From: Nipponacmea schrenckii
Taxonomy: Eukaryota > Mollusca > Gastropoda > Lottiidae
Assembly (NCBI GenBank): GCA_030562195.1
Contig: JAUJPP010000005.1
Location: 14,070,826 to 14,134,825, forward strand
Direction of reading: 5' to 3'
Length of the DNA: 64,000 nt
Below the pieces are notes generated by a model, which was given only the letters and a program-made list of their open reading frames with translations, ran no database searches and was not told the origin of the DNA. Below, piece by piece: positions 25,501-40,500 of this stretch; the first letter of the stretch is position 1, and each line of letters begins with the position of its first letter. Position numbers and translations under genes: made by a program.

Positions 25501-28500
25501 AGTAGTTTGTTTGCATCATAGAGGCTAGATTTTTTGTTTGGTATTTGATAGATAAGTGGGGTTTTATGAGGTTTCAACAATCAAGATTTTACAAAATTTG
25601 TTTTTTTCACTTTTTAAACAATAATATTAGATTAATGTTACATAAAATGGACATCAAAAGTTTAAAGCCCATCAGGCTGGGGTTTGGACATTAATTTTAA
25701 AACCCGGTATTTTCCTTGAAAATTTTTTCCCCCAAAACCCGGATTGGGGACTGAAAAAGGGTTTCCATTTCCTTAAAAATTTAGTGGATTCACAAAAAAT
25801 TTTGGAAAAACTGGGCTAAATAAGTTCTTTTGGTTATTTAATTTATCATAAAAAAGAAAAATGAAAATCTTCGCCAGGGGCCCCCAAATAAAAGAGGGTT
25901 TTTTAAAGTGAGCCTTTTTTGTTTTGGGGCAAAACCTTTACATTAGCTGTTTAGTGAACTCCAAAATTTCTTTTTCTTAAAAACTTACGTTAAAAAATAG
26001 TCCTGGGGGGTTTAGCAAAATTTAAGGTCTCATTTGAACTTGAAAACGTTTTCGTTGGGGCCCTTTTTCCAAGTTTCTTTTTAAGTAATTTGGTGAGCAA
26101 AAATTATAAAAAAAGTTGATAGGCGTTTGTGTTTGCGCCTTTGATAGTCTCCACTATTTCGGAAGACCTGTAACAATTCTCGCCGCTTCTAATTTCTCTA
26201 GTTTTAGATTTCTAATGTTGAATTCAAGTCTGGCGATAAGACTAACTTACAATTAAATAGCAATATCAATAAATGATACTAGACAAAAACAAAATATATA
26301 TACACTTATTTCAAACGAAAATATCTAGATTAATGCTATTAAATGTGACCTTAAGACACGTTTTTGAGCTGGCCATCAGGGCTAAGAGGATATAATTGGA
26401 CATGACACGTTTTACCGGATTTTCCTTGAGCAATTATTTCCCCCGTAAGTGAACCGGACTTGACTGACACTAGGAAGGTTTCTCACTAATTCCTGAAATT
26501 TGACGTCAGCGACTGTCATGTCCTTTGATATTCCAATACCCGTCTTTTTAAGTTTTTTCCTAATTGTAGTACCTTAAAGCGATCACCGCGTCTCGTGGTT
26601 TAGACGTAGATTGACCACGATTGAAAAGAGGTTTTGGGAAAACACGGTGGGCTGCATCCACAGTTATATTTGTGCTTATTTTCAATTTATCACTAAAAAA
26701 TGTTCATTAACGTACTGAAACCATCTTCGCCAGCGGACAACCCGAAACTATAAGATGATTTTTACAAGTGTATCGTTCCATATTATTTAGCTTACTTTGA
26801 AGGCAAATAATTAAGTCATCATTAGCCATGTTTTTGAGTCGAAGTTCATTTAAAGTTTCTGTTTTCTTAAAAACTTACCTTTGTTAGCAAATAATATTGT
26901 CTTCTGCTGTTTTAGCATATTTAGCAGGGGTATCAGATTGACTTGAGAAGATTGATTCGCTGTGGCGCATATTTCTTTCACTTTCTGTTTTGAAGTAAAG
27001 TTGGTGATATTGACAATGTAGAACTAGGACTAGTGTCCGACATTGGAGTAGTGCTCTTGAGATATTTTGGTATTAGTTTTCCTGATTAATTAAGTTCACT
27101 GCTTACTATTCAGTGACACTTTAAACATAGTCCACATTAAGAAGATAATCACAGTGGTAATACGACCTATTATATAGTATATTACTATACGCTTAGTCTA
27201 CTATATAGTGGCCTGGGATAAATATGCCACAATGGAATAACAACAAAACAGTTAAGTCAAAACCTTAAAACATAAGTTCTTTCCTATCTTCAGTTGTCAT
27301 TGTTATTGCATCTGTAAGCCAGGATTTTATTATTTAATCCGGCATTTGGACAAATCCAAGTTACTTCATTCACTCGCATAATACACGAGGAAAAGGTTGT
27401 TTGACTTTTAACATTTCATATTTCTGCTATACCGCGAATCAATCATCGAGTTAACTTGGAAAGTATCATAAAATTACAAAAATTTCTATGAAATGCTAGA
27501 ATCTGTAGTAAAGATTTCTATTTATCATTTAATGCATCATATATTAATCTTTCTGTACTTCACCATCATTCAATTTATCATTATTTTACATTTCATTTAA
27601 AAACTTCATCAATGTGTTAGTGTATATACTTCATTGCACCACAATGAATACATGATATCTACATGATCTACAAGGTGCTAATGAACATTTAGTAATCGAA
27701 TTGATTCTCTGATACGACACTATCGTATTTTTGAATCTATATTATTCAATTGAATTCCTTATCGGACTTAATTATGAATCTATAGTATTACTTATTTTAA
27801 CTTTATTGCACAATGGTATACTTTAATGTACTATTTGTGTGATTTAATAATTGTGTTTGTCGGATTTCATTATTGTACAATTCAAATTTTCCATGTATTA
27901 TTATTAATAATAGTATTAGAAAACTCATTTAAGTAATCTCGTGTTTTACCAAGGGAATAAATGATAAAGCTTCAAAGATCATTAATATTTATGTGGAAAC
28001 CACACATGCTGGACGAAAATAATATATTGACATAAGAAGGCATTCACTAATACAGATATTCCAAGGAAATCAATGAAATCATACTGAAAACTGAACTAAG
28101 AGGTCTCCATTTGGTTTGCGTATCCTTGGTGAAATCACTTCTAATAAAATATTCATATGGTCATAAAATATTCATATGGATCCATGCTGATTAAATCTAA
28201 TACTCCGACAATATCTAATTTGACCGTAATATAACTGTGATAAGTTATTTGTTGCCGAAGTTTGAATATCCTTTAGAGACAAAGCTAATGCCATTGGTGT
28301 TGCATCTTAATCCCTTCCTACCAAATTAGTTGTTTTATAGTCAAAGCTTTGCAATTCAACAGTTATGACTTTTACGGATGAAATTCCTTCCGGGGAAATA
28401 CGGCAAATACACTGTGTTTATAATGCAAATCTTGTGAAAAATTAGCGTAAGCTTCTGTTATTATTTTTTTTATTTTGACTTTTTCTCTGTTCAAATAATT

Positions 28501-31500
28501 CGATATTGTAAATTTAGATTAACGGAAATAAATTAGACGTCAATTAATATTTAAAAATCTAAACAGTTGAACTTACCTCCTCTGGTTGTGAACTCGACGA
28601 GGTTACTGGTATTGGTAGTAGTACCTTCACGATCTATAGACACCATGAAGACTTGGTAGGATTGAAATGGTATTAACCCTTTGAGGGTAACCTGTCTACT
28701 ATATACATCAATACCATAGGTGACACTATATTTTCCTGTCGGAGCCAATAACCATTCATAGGTTAGTTCAAATCTACGCACTTTACTATTAGAACCAATG
28801 TAAATCCAAATCAGTTTAGCACGTGTAGTTCCTATAGCTACCACGGTTAAATTCCTTGGTGGTAATACATCTGGAAAAAAAATCATAAAAGATGAGATAT
28901 GAATTTAATATTTGTCCTTTATATCGCCAATCTTTAATACTAATAAAACATTTAAGTCTTTTATTATATTCCAGTACGGATCATAGATTGAATCTGGATC
29001 AATAATTCTGAACAACCTCAGCTATTGAAGAAGACAATCAATCGTGACAGAACGACAACATAACAAACATGTAATTTTAAGATAACCTAGATTCCGGTCA
29101 ATTTTATCTGAACGTCTTGAAAACTTAATGTGTTAAATGCTCTAATTGGCATCCAAGTCCCCACAGCAACAAGAAATACAAATATCACATACTGTCTTCA
29201 AGGACGGCTTCGATTGAGGTCGCAGGCTACACTCAGCCTCGGGTCTTTTCCAACTATAAATGTACAATATTATCAATATAGGCAATAACTCATTAAATAT
29301 ATTTTTGATTTTCAAAAGGGTTCATCCTGGGTTATAATAATAAACAATTTCGGCAATTTTCCTCAAAATCTGTGAAGAATTGTGCCTTGTAGAGTGTTTA
29401 CGAACCAAAACGCGTTTTTAAAGAACAATGCTAATACCTGGGGTTCATCCTTGGGTGATTACAAATACATGTACTCATGCCAAATTTCATCAAAATTCAC
29501 CAAGAATTGTTCTTTTCTATAGTGGCTACAGGCTAAAATTGAACGCGTTTCTAAGAACAAGGGTAATAACTCATGATTAAGTTTTAGCTCGAAGTATATT
29601 TTGTTCGTCCATAAATGCAACATCCTTGGATAGTAGGAGTTAAACTGTTTGATTAATACCGCATGTAGCTTGAAACAGTAGTTTGAAGTGATCGAAATAA
29701 GCCTAAAAACCACTTTCAAAATGGTAAAAGGGCTCACCAATGAAGTCATTTATAGTTTCCGAGAATTGTCAGGATTGAAATGATTAGAAATAGGCTTGTC
29801 TTTCGCTAATTTGATATCTGAGCTGTGAGTATTAAAACGAGTAATTTGTGCTAAGTTTCTCCAACGTATTGTTTTGCGCATTTTTTTTACATCAAATTAC
29901 ATATAATATGTTTGAGCTTTCACATGTTAAGTGGATCTGGATCTTTTTTTTTATTCCTTACGAGTTTCTGATATAAAGGGACAAGTTTTGCATCTACTTG
30001 ACATACACGAGGCACAAATGTATCCTGGGAGCTACTTCGTTCAGGCTTGGTAGAAATGAGAAGATCTTGTGCGAATTCGGTGAAATCGTAGAACTTGAGA
30101 CTTAATTATACCGGAAAAGGTATGTTTTTGATGAAATGAGCTGTAATGCAAAAGTTGATGATTGTCGGTTTCTTTAAAATATACATAGGTTATAAGTCTC
30201 TGTTATGGAATCTCCTTTAAAGACAGTGGTATCGAGAAAATCTATGCTTTTGTGGCTCACGTTGGACGTTAGTTTGATGGACGGTAAAATCACATAATGT
30301 TAAGGATTATTCAATTGATTATCTGCTTCTGAAATGTAACCTTCTCTATTTAATATAAAGCAACATGAACCTTTGTCACTCTTTTAAATTACAATGCTAT
30401 CGTCTTTTTTAAGTAAATTTAACGCTTCACATTCTACTCGATTGAGATTAAGTTTCTCGGGTGTTATGCACAGATTTGATGTATAACATTTCTCAAAACT
30501 TACTTCAATTTAAGTTCACAAGTTTACTAAATACATCTCACTAGACATTCACTGTAAAATTATGTAAGAAAAGTGCACTGCTTAAAAAACCTTGACATTC
30601 ACTATCACTTTCCTAAATAATCCTTGTGAAACGTATCGTGTAGTGAACACAATTGTGTAGTTACAGATCGGAAGTATACTTTTTTTTAATAAAAGTTGAA
30701 GAATTCCCACTTAAATTAACCAGAATGTAACGACGTCAACGTCAAACTGTGAGTGTCAATGAACAAACCTTCAGCCTATCTAATGAGGACACATAATGTC
30801 ATTAATGGTGAAAGCAACTGCAGTCGGTCGATTTAATTAGTTCTTCTATAATCAATATTTCTATTTCTAACTTCTAACTTATATCTGAAATTCCTTACTT
30901 GAAACATCTATGTATTTTTAGGGCTATAAAGTAGTGATGTTTAAATTTGCCTGAATACCATTGTTTAGATACTACCTACATTTATTTCCCTATTGTGCCA
31001 TAGATGTAATAATCTATTTCATCATTTTGAATGCTTTTCGAAAAGGAATATATACTTTATCAAATATATATTAACCGTGAAATAAAAAGTAAATATGTGC
31101 TTTTATAGGTATTATCAGTAAAATTACTCTTTATGGTAGTGTACGAGGGAAACGTACCCATGGCCTAGTTGAAATTTGTAAGTAAAAAATAAGATTATAA
31201 TGCGATTAGGGGAAGGTCAACGGTTTATATAAAAGGTACGTGGGTTGTATTGGCCACGTTTCTTGCAACAAAATGATTTCCCATTCGAAGTCCTATCTAT
31301 GTATTAAAAAGTTTGTCAAATTAAGATGGGGCTATTGCTTATATAATTTGATTTAAATATTAATACATCATTCAGATAGGTCTCTATCTCAACGATCATT
31401 TGATTTTATTCTCTTTAAGGTTATAATCCTATTCTCCAAAACTTAAATAAAATCCTCATTTCAAGAAATGGATAATAAAACAAAATATAAAATCAGTTTT

Positions 31501-34500
31501 AAGGATTAAGCAATAAGATGATTGAGTTTTCTGGTCATTCTCTATTTTATCCCGTAAATTTAAATGGACCCTAAAACAATAGAAGGCAGCATGACAATAG
31601 GCTGGTCACATTATCCGCTTATTAAGAAAGCTGACCGAAAAATCTGAATGACCTACGTGCTTCTCTTTTTTGTTCTTGACCTTTGTGCTTCTAATAACAT
31701 TACAGGGGATAAGTTCAAATAGTTTAATATCGTAGTGATACTATTCTAATTGCGAACTTCCACTGAGAATGTCATTATGAAAGGAAGTTCGTGGTGCTTC
31801 TTGGAAAGAACCTTTGATCACCGCAATTGACAAAATGTTCAATCGCTCGAAATGGCAAATCTGTATTTGCCTTAATACTTTACTTCATTCCTGCTCTTCA
31901 CTAGCATAAGAGAAAATCATATTAATTTTTTATTTAATTAATATTTTCTTAAGACAGTGATCTTTCGATGCTTGCTTTCTGATCTAAGGAAAATTATCGC
32001 ACATAAAAATACTATGTATTGACATCGGCCTTCTCTGTTCCAATTCTAACTGTAGAGTGATCTTCACCGTGCCCGGCATGTAATACAATGTCCAGGCTTA
32101 TTGTCACATCCAAACTTAGACGTTAGCATCACACATTAATATTGGTATCCCGAATAAAGTCGTTACCCTCAACAATTAATATTGGAAAACCGAGCATAGT
32201 CGTTACCCACAACTATTAATATCGGGATACCGAATAAAGTCGTTACCCACAACCATTAATACCGGAAACCGAACATAGTCGTTACCCACAACTATTAATT
32301 TCGAGATACCGAGTATCGTCGTTACCCACAACCATTAATATCGGGAAACCGAATATAGTCGTTACCCACAACCAATAATATCGGGATACCGAATATAGTC
32401 GTTACCCACAACCATTAATATCGGGAAACCGAATATAGTCGTTACCCACAACCATTAATATCGGGATACCGAATATAGTCGTTACCCACAACCATCAATA
32501 TCGGGATCCGAATATAGTCGTTACCCACAACCATTAATATCGGGATCCCAATATAGTCGTTACCCACAACCATTAATATCGGGATCCCAATATAGTCGTT
32601 ACCCATAACCATTAATATTGGAATACCGAATATAGAAGTTACCCACAACCATTCCATTAATATCGGGATCCCGAATATAGCTGTTACCCACAACCATTAA
32701 TATACGGATTCCGAACATAGTTTTTACCCACAACCATTAATATCGGGAAACCGAGCATAGTCGTTACCCACAACTATTAATTTCGGGATACCGAGTATCG
32801 TCGTTACCCACAACCATTAATATCGGGAAACCGAATATAGTCGTTACCCACAACCATTAATATCGGGATACCGAATATAGTCGTTACCCACAACCATTAA
32901 TATCGGGAAACCGAATATAGTCGTTACCCACAACCAATAATATCGGGAAACCGAATATAGTCGTTACCCACAAACATTAATATCGGGATCCCAATATAGT
33001 CGTTACCCACAACCATTAATATCGGGATCCCAATATAGTCGTTACCCATAACCATTAATATTGGAATACCGAATATAGAAGTTACCCACAACCATTCCAT
33101 TAATATCGGGATCCCGAATATAGCTGTTACCCACAACCATTAATATACGGATTCCGCGAACACAGTTGTTACCCACAACCATTAATATCGGGAAACCGAG
33201 CATAGTCGTTACCCACAACCATTAATATCAGGAAACCGAGCATAGTCGTTACCCATAACCATTAATATTGGAATACCGAATACAGTCGTTACCCACAACC
33301 ATTACTGTGTGGGATCAAAGCCTCATGTTATAAACTGAAGTTTTAGTAATCGGCTGTTGACGTAAATATTAGATTTCGGGAAAGGGAGGGATTGATTCTT
33401 CTAGATGAAATCCTACACAAAACCATCAATAATTTCACATGTAGTCAGGTTTTATTGATGATCAGGCAAATGTCAATGATTTACAGTGTACCATACTCGA
33501 CGTTAACACTCCTCTCATGCATTCTATTTTAATTCTGTTAGTAATTCAGAATATTTCTTAAAGGTTTGACTGTGTTTTAAACAGAAAGTGGCAAGGTACA
33601 TGTATGATATGAATAGTAGATTTTAAAAATGTTCATACTTTTCAAACGGTAGATACCGCGTTGATAATTTGTTATCGGGTGTCCCATTGTGTTGTCCGGG
33701 AATACCCGAGTTGCATACTGGAGATATATTATAGTCTGAGGTAACTTTAACTGGTAATTAGCCAGTGTCGAAAGGTTACACAAAGTTAACAATTGTATCC
33801 TTGTACTTAAGCTCTAAGGGTATTAGACCTTTAATCACCTTTGTGAAATGTCGGACGTAAATGTAAGATATCTTTAGGATGGGTTCTTTAAATCGCCTCT
33901 TATCTAAGCGAGATTATGGTCTGACATTTGATATTTTAAATGGCAAAAAGATAAATCCGTTTTCAATTAGTTTCAATCGCAAAGATCGGTGTGTCTTAGA
34001 TATAGACAAAAGCAAAGTTATATCGATTCAACATTTGCTACAAAAGGTTAACCAGTGTATAATACAAGTATAGGGCGTTCCAATCGTGTTAGGGCGGTTG
34101 GTTCCCCCAAATGTATATGTTTGGGGATGAACAGATGCAATATTTAACATATATGTTGTACAAAAGTGTTAAATTGGTAATTGAAAAATATCAGTAAGCT
34201 TTCGTCAAACAATGTTTATAGCAGCTTTACAGCACTAGCTGCAAACAATACTGTTTTGACCTTCTGAACCTTGTATAATATGTACTGTTAATGAAGCTGT
34301 CATTACGACTATTTAAATTATATTTATTATTATATTTATTTACTAATATATAAAGTTATACTTATATATAAAGTTATTGCCACCAACTGCCACTGCCAAA
34401 CAAATCATTTCTATATGGATTAAATGAAAGTTGACATGTTAAAGTTTATCCGCTGTAAACAAAACCTGTGTACATGTAATATTAAAATGTTACTCTGAGA

Positions 34501-37500
34501 ATCTTTCATTTACTAATAACTTTTGTCAACCTCCCAGACGAATTGGCTGCAATAACAAATATGGGCGTATTGCGAAGGCCATCGCTATTTTTACATCACT
34601 ATATAATTCCATGTTCCTGTGAATATCACATTCTATATAACCGTTTGACATGCCGACATTAAACTTCAATTCCGTTAAGAGACTATTTTAATAGAAATGT
34701 AGAGCATTTGACAATTGTAATAGAGTTGCTATTCGTCGATAAATCCCTTTCAAGTCAATGTGACAGAAATGGCACGAAAGGCTATAAACATGAAAATAAT
34801 GTAGTGATGTATTCATTGTGTGGTGATGTATGAATTAACAAGACAAAACAAGGATAATCTGGTTGTAAACTTGAGTCATCTTTCTGAATTATTTGGATTC
34901 TTGTAAAATACATCAAGCTAAACTTTGTTTACCTAGGTGGGGGGCGTCTAGACTGACGATGAAATATTATATTACATACAATTCTAAATTACCTATAAAA
35001 AGGCTTCTTGTTAGTTCCTTTCACTGTCTTATATTCTGCTATTGTTCAGACCACTCCTATCGTGTTCTGTGGTTCTACATTTAAGATTTAATGTGACTAT
35101 AAGCGTTCGTGTCAAATTCTGGTAGCTTCGTGTGGGAATCGCTTTGGCCCTTTTTTATGAATGCTATGATTAAGTAAGAATAGTTCGAGATCGTGAGATA
35201 CGATCTAGTCTAGTCTTGTCAGCGTTAACGAAACCTTTTTTTCTATATCGGATATTTAAACATCGAAATAGAAGTTACCCTTTCAGATGTATTGGGTCAA
35301 CTAATTCTATAGAGGGGGAAATCGAAGACGGAAAGTACAGAAAAGGAAATTCAGCCATACGTTAAATTACGAGCTAGACCTTAACTTCCCAAGCAATTGA
35401 ATTAGAACCGTAAAATGTGTTTTCAAGGACCATTGGGATTTGTGGTTTCTTTTCAAAATGTTCGTCACTTCGAGATAATGAATGTCGAATTTATTTCAAC
35501 TTGAGAGTATGGATAACTTTTTGCCAAAGGAAAGAATAGACGCAGTCAAGCGTCTTTCTGATTAGCATTCATTAGGACTTGTGGTTTTCTTTAATTAAGT
35601 TGATAACTATTGAAAAAACAAGAAAGTCGAAAAATGGTGTAATTTTAAAGCACACTGATCATGCTTACGGTTTCTCACATACAGCATACATTTGATATGC
35701 TGGTGACTTAAAATGTCAATATACACAGTCTATATGCCAATGCTCGATATCATATTTCAAATGTGATTATTCGCACAGTTGAGCAACTCCTTTTTATGGC
35801 ATCTAAGGTAATCAGCATAGACTTCTAAATCAACTATTATAGGCAATTACAATAAGAGTAACTCAATTTAACTACGCGTTGGTCCAATATATTTATTGAA
35901 TATTTGAATAGTGCTACTATTGATCAGTTTCAAATCTATTCAAACAGCATAATTTCGTCACCAAAGAAGAACTAAAAGGCTAGACCTAATGATGTTGACA
36001 TTATAAGTTTGAAAGATAGAATGAAAGCATGTCTTTGGTCAATATCTATAAGGCTTGTACAAAAAACCAGACATAAAAGCGTAAAATCGTTTTTCTTTCT
36101 GTAAAAGACCACTAGAAAAATTCCTGCTTTATTCTGAAGTTTCAATTACTTTCGTTAGACGGACGTTTTTCCTGATTCTTAAAATAATTATCTTCTAAAG
36201 CAGGATGTCCGGCCGCCGTATTGGATTTTAGAAAAAAAATTAATAAAAGTACAGTCAAAAAGACCCAGACAGAGCAAAATATGCAGTTCGACACTTTTGA
36301 AAGTAACCTTACAGGGGTGACTACGTTAACAGTTTCGTGAACCTCAGGAAGCCCCCACCATGTTACATTTCTAGATACCTCACAGAAAAAACGCTCATTG
36401 ATGAGCACCTCCATTTGGCTTCATTTGGAAATGACGACGTATGTATGCACTTATGAAGTCACTGCTATGGGAATACAAGACTAGGCAATATAAATAAAAA
36501 AAACCAAAAACTGCTCCTATGGTGGATATACGATCGACAAATTGATTGTATTGTCTTGAAAAACCATCTATTCCTGTAATCTATAATAACAAGAGACAAA
36601 TTAACCGATAGGTAAACAACTCTAGGAGAAAAAATCACTCAAGAGTTCTTTTAAAAGTCATTGATTAAATTATTGACGACGTATAGTGCTTCTAATGTTT
36701 TAAGTCTTGATGAAGTAAGTATTTTGTTTCTTTTCCTGAAAGTTGCTATGACGACACATGAAATTTGGAGCCTATAGATATTGCCGTCAACAACATCAGT
36801 CCACGATAGCTCGTAAACACTCAAGAAAGCACAATTCCTAACGGACTTTGACGTAACTTTAGGTTCGTGATCAAACAAAAACGATCCCCAATGAAACTAA
36901 AGGAAAAAAAAAGTATCAGTTAATACCCTAGTTCTTGAAATGTCCGTAAACACTCTTGCAAGCACAATTCCTGATGGATTTTGATGAAACCTGGCATGAA
37001 TCTTTGTAATCACCGAAGGATGAAACCTATTGAATCTCAGATAGATCGAAAAATATATAGTATGAGTTATTGGTCTTGTTTTTGAAAACCAGTTCAGTTG
37101 TATCTCGTAAACACACCCTAGATTCCATATGGTTATTCATCATCAAAAAATATTTAATACATGAATAATGGCTTTGTTCTTTGCTCATTTTGATTTTTTT
37201 TTAAACAATTTTGTACTTGCTGAAATTGTTAATATCATCCAAAGATGAACTGTATTAAAAATCAACAACATTGAAAAAATATGTAATGAATTATTGCCTG
37301 GTTAGAAGGTACAAGTCTTGATAGACTGTGTACATTTATCACCGTGTTGTCAAGTTTTTATTCAAAATGATTGCTGCCAGTTGGTGGATATTTCCTTCCC
37401 TGGTAAGGTATCGATGTCAAATTCGAATATACTTTCTGATATATTTATGTCTTCGATGGAGTCCTCGTATTGCCGATTATATAATATATTATGATGAACA

Positions 37501-40500
37501 TAACCAGGTTACTCCCCTAATTCATAGAACAACGACGTATGTTAAATTCTTACAATAGACATGGGCCATGATAAGGAGTATCACTTACGACGCCCAATAG
37601 TTTGTACAAATATAGCCAGTTCCAGTTTTTAATTTGTATTCGCCATGTTAAACTATGAAGGAGTTAATTGCTACCCCACAGTTGGTATTTGTAATTCCGA
37701 ACTAAATGCTACGACATTTATAAATCATTTATCTACAAACCAAAATAACTTTTCAATTAACTATGCTCCACTCTAAATAAAAAAAAAGCTTTTACAAATT
37801 ATGGTCAAAACACGCTTTAAGTACTGATAATGTCCCTAATGTAACTGTTGTTATCATTTCAAATGGTTTCAATGTTGTATTAATGGTTTACAGTCTGAAA
37901 ATATAGTGAAACGCTTAAAACTATTGGTCAAATTGACGTTCAAGTTAGACAATCTAGTTTCATAAATGCCATGGATAAATAAGTAGATGATTATGCTCGG
38001 TTGTTAACTACACCTTTGTGAATAAATAAGTAACCTTTTAAATGGCCTGCCTCGCAGGTGAGTTTACCATACTCATTTGGAAAGACTGTTTTATGTTGTG
38101 TTTTCATAGATACGTCAGAATCATTTAAGTAATGCATTGGTGTTTCGTAGGTTCCATGACGATATTCTAAGTTATTGGGACATTTACTCTTGCCTTTAAA
38201 TAAATATTGAAATATGTAAAAATACATTAAATATATGTATGCACCAATGAAGTGGGTGGATTTGCTTATATGTTTCAATATTACTGTACCTTCATGTTTG
38301 ATAGCAGACAAGTGGGGTTCTATAGCACAGCGGTTAGATCTTTGGTTATATAAATCATAACGCCATTTGCTTGGATACGTTGAAAATGTCGGACGTGAGT
38401 TCTAATCTCGATCGGCGTGTTAAAGTCTGATGACCTTGAATAAGTCATCTTCACTCAAAATTCCAGTCCACCCCAGCTGTAAATGGGTATAGATAACCCG
38501 GAAAAGATCCAGCAAAGAGGTTACCCATCACGACGGACTTGTGAACCTAAGTTGTTATCCTTGTACTTTCTTATACTACAAGGTGATTATATTAAGCCTG
38601 GCTTAAATGTTATACCGTTCTTCAAGCTCTATCATTTTACTAACGTAGGCATTCGACGAATATGTAACCCTTAAAACCTAAATTGCCTACTAAGTTCGTT
38701 TGCAGAGAGAATTTCTGATGTGTGGTCTACATACCATTTAACAACACATGGCCTATTATCACTTTATGAGCAACTGGAAAATTTACTTAAATTGAAATTC
38801 ATTAAAATTACACTTGTGTTTTTCTTTACATTAAGTTCTCTTTCAAAAGATATCTGTTGTTCATGGCTCCTAAAATTCGATAAGTAATTCATTTATGTCG
38901 TGATGAAATACATGGCTTTAAGATTATTCCCAGTTTCTTCGACGTTAATTTTTTTTAATTATTTATGGTGATCGGTCCAACATTAATGTCACGAAACTTC
39001 AGTGAAGATGCCCAGAATTCAGATAAAAAAACACAGTCTAAATTTATGTTGAGGGTACTGTTTGTGATAACGATGTTGTTGGTGTTACGACATTGTCAGT
39101 CAGTGTTGAAATCGTTACGAAACCAAATTGATATAATACTACCACATTGTGCTGACTTCAGCCCTTGTGCAATAGTAATGCTCATGTTATTAAACATAAT
39201 TTGTAGTGGATGCATCTTAATGATGATAATAACGGTAATGGCGAAGATGAACAACAGAAATAAAAGTGGAGAAAACCTGGCCTATATCAGATGTCGAATA
39301 AAAATTACATAGATTAAACGCCAACAAAAACAAGGAGTCTTTTGTCAGCTTCAGACTGTCGTCAGTAATTAAATGGTTTCTTAAGGAAAGGTGAAAATTG
39401 AGATGTTGACATTGTCTGTGGCATCTATGTTTCAGATGGCACATTAATAATAGCTTTTTTGTATATGCCATCACTAACGTATATTTCAAATTAGTGAAAT
39501 TTACTCCAAAAGAGAATACAATTACGTCAAATAAAAATTTAAACGGAAAGTTTCTGCAGTTAATTGCACAAAAAAAGATCGTGTAGATTATTCCATAGGA
39601 TAATATGGTTAAGACTTATATAAAACTAGGGCACAGGCGGCGTTTTGCCTATTTCTAAGTGTGGAAGAAACCCGAAAACTTCCTTCATTTAGCTAAGTGT
39701 TCTATCACAACAACTTAACGCATTTCCAGTCTAACTTGCCAACCTCATGTACACTTGACAAAGGATATTCTGAAGAACCGTATCTCGTCCTATGCCTTAA
39801 ACAACATTGCAATTCATGAATGCCCCTTGCTTATTTGGGTATCTAATTGCTTTAATCCAAGAAAAAATCATCTTATAAGAATTCAATCTAAATATAAATC
39901 AATACTGGTTTCAGATTCAATTAATATTCAATAAGGTTATAAACAATTTCAATCATATTAATAATACATCATTGTTTCCTATGTTATTACACATAGACTT
40001 GAATTACATTTTCATTATTCGCATCGTGTCCTCAACCATGTAATTATTCCTTATTTTCTTATTTGTACTTATTTGGGTCAGTTTCAATCATGTTGTTGAC
40101 ATTCGTGATTCTTTTAAATAATTAGAGTAACGCAAGTGGAGATTTTCTTCTAGAGAATTTACAACCAAAACTACAATTATACGATAGGATTTTCCTTATG
40201 AATATCAAGTTATATTCTAATATCAATCTGAAACCGGTCCTATATCAATCGAGTACGTACAAAACATGGAAAAAGCCTTACCTGCTTGATGAAAGCCAGA
40301 ACTCAGGTTAACTATTGCACGAATAACAGATCCATGAATATTGATATTACAATTACAATTGACACAGTAATACGATATTTAAAATCCATTTATTTGTACG
40401 ATATATATCAGACTTGTCAGCTCTGCTCGCGTGTTATTCATTATGATACCGTCGTCCAATACCACAGGACTAGTATATAGCGAATTATTTATTCGTTTAC

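Larger units (their letters stand above)
13560..28576 (-). other. Intron 2 of the FN3 membrane-protein gene (~15 kb)
   Basis: Donor ggaggtaagt at 28577/28576 and acceptor tttgtag at 13560. It contains the LINE RNase H fragment at 14031, SINE pieces at 17.1 and 17.9 kb, the LINE pair with duplicated segment at 19.2-21.2 kb, and the degraded duplicate at 25.6-27.1 kb. Between these (14520-17130, 18010-19250, 21190-25580 and 27070-28570) I see only AT-rich non-coding sequence with chance open frames, such as 22174-22479 on the minus strand. Confidence 0.65.

Noticed and set aside
32442..33136. Repetitive peptide frames in the 40-bp array
   Set aside because: They are generated by the minisatellite; a 40-base unit does not keep frame, and the frames exist only by lack of stops.
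37991..38311. 106-codon minus-strand frame
   Set aside because: No domain; it directly abuts a SINE and is probably chance or repeat-derived.
38965..39312. 115-codon plus-strand frame with two hydrophobic stretches
   Set aside because: Length is within chance range, no homology is recognised, and no splice or polyA context is visible.
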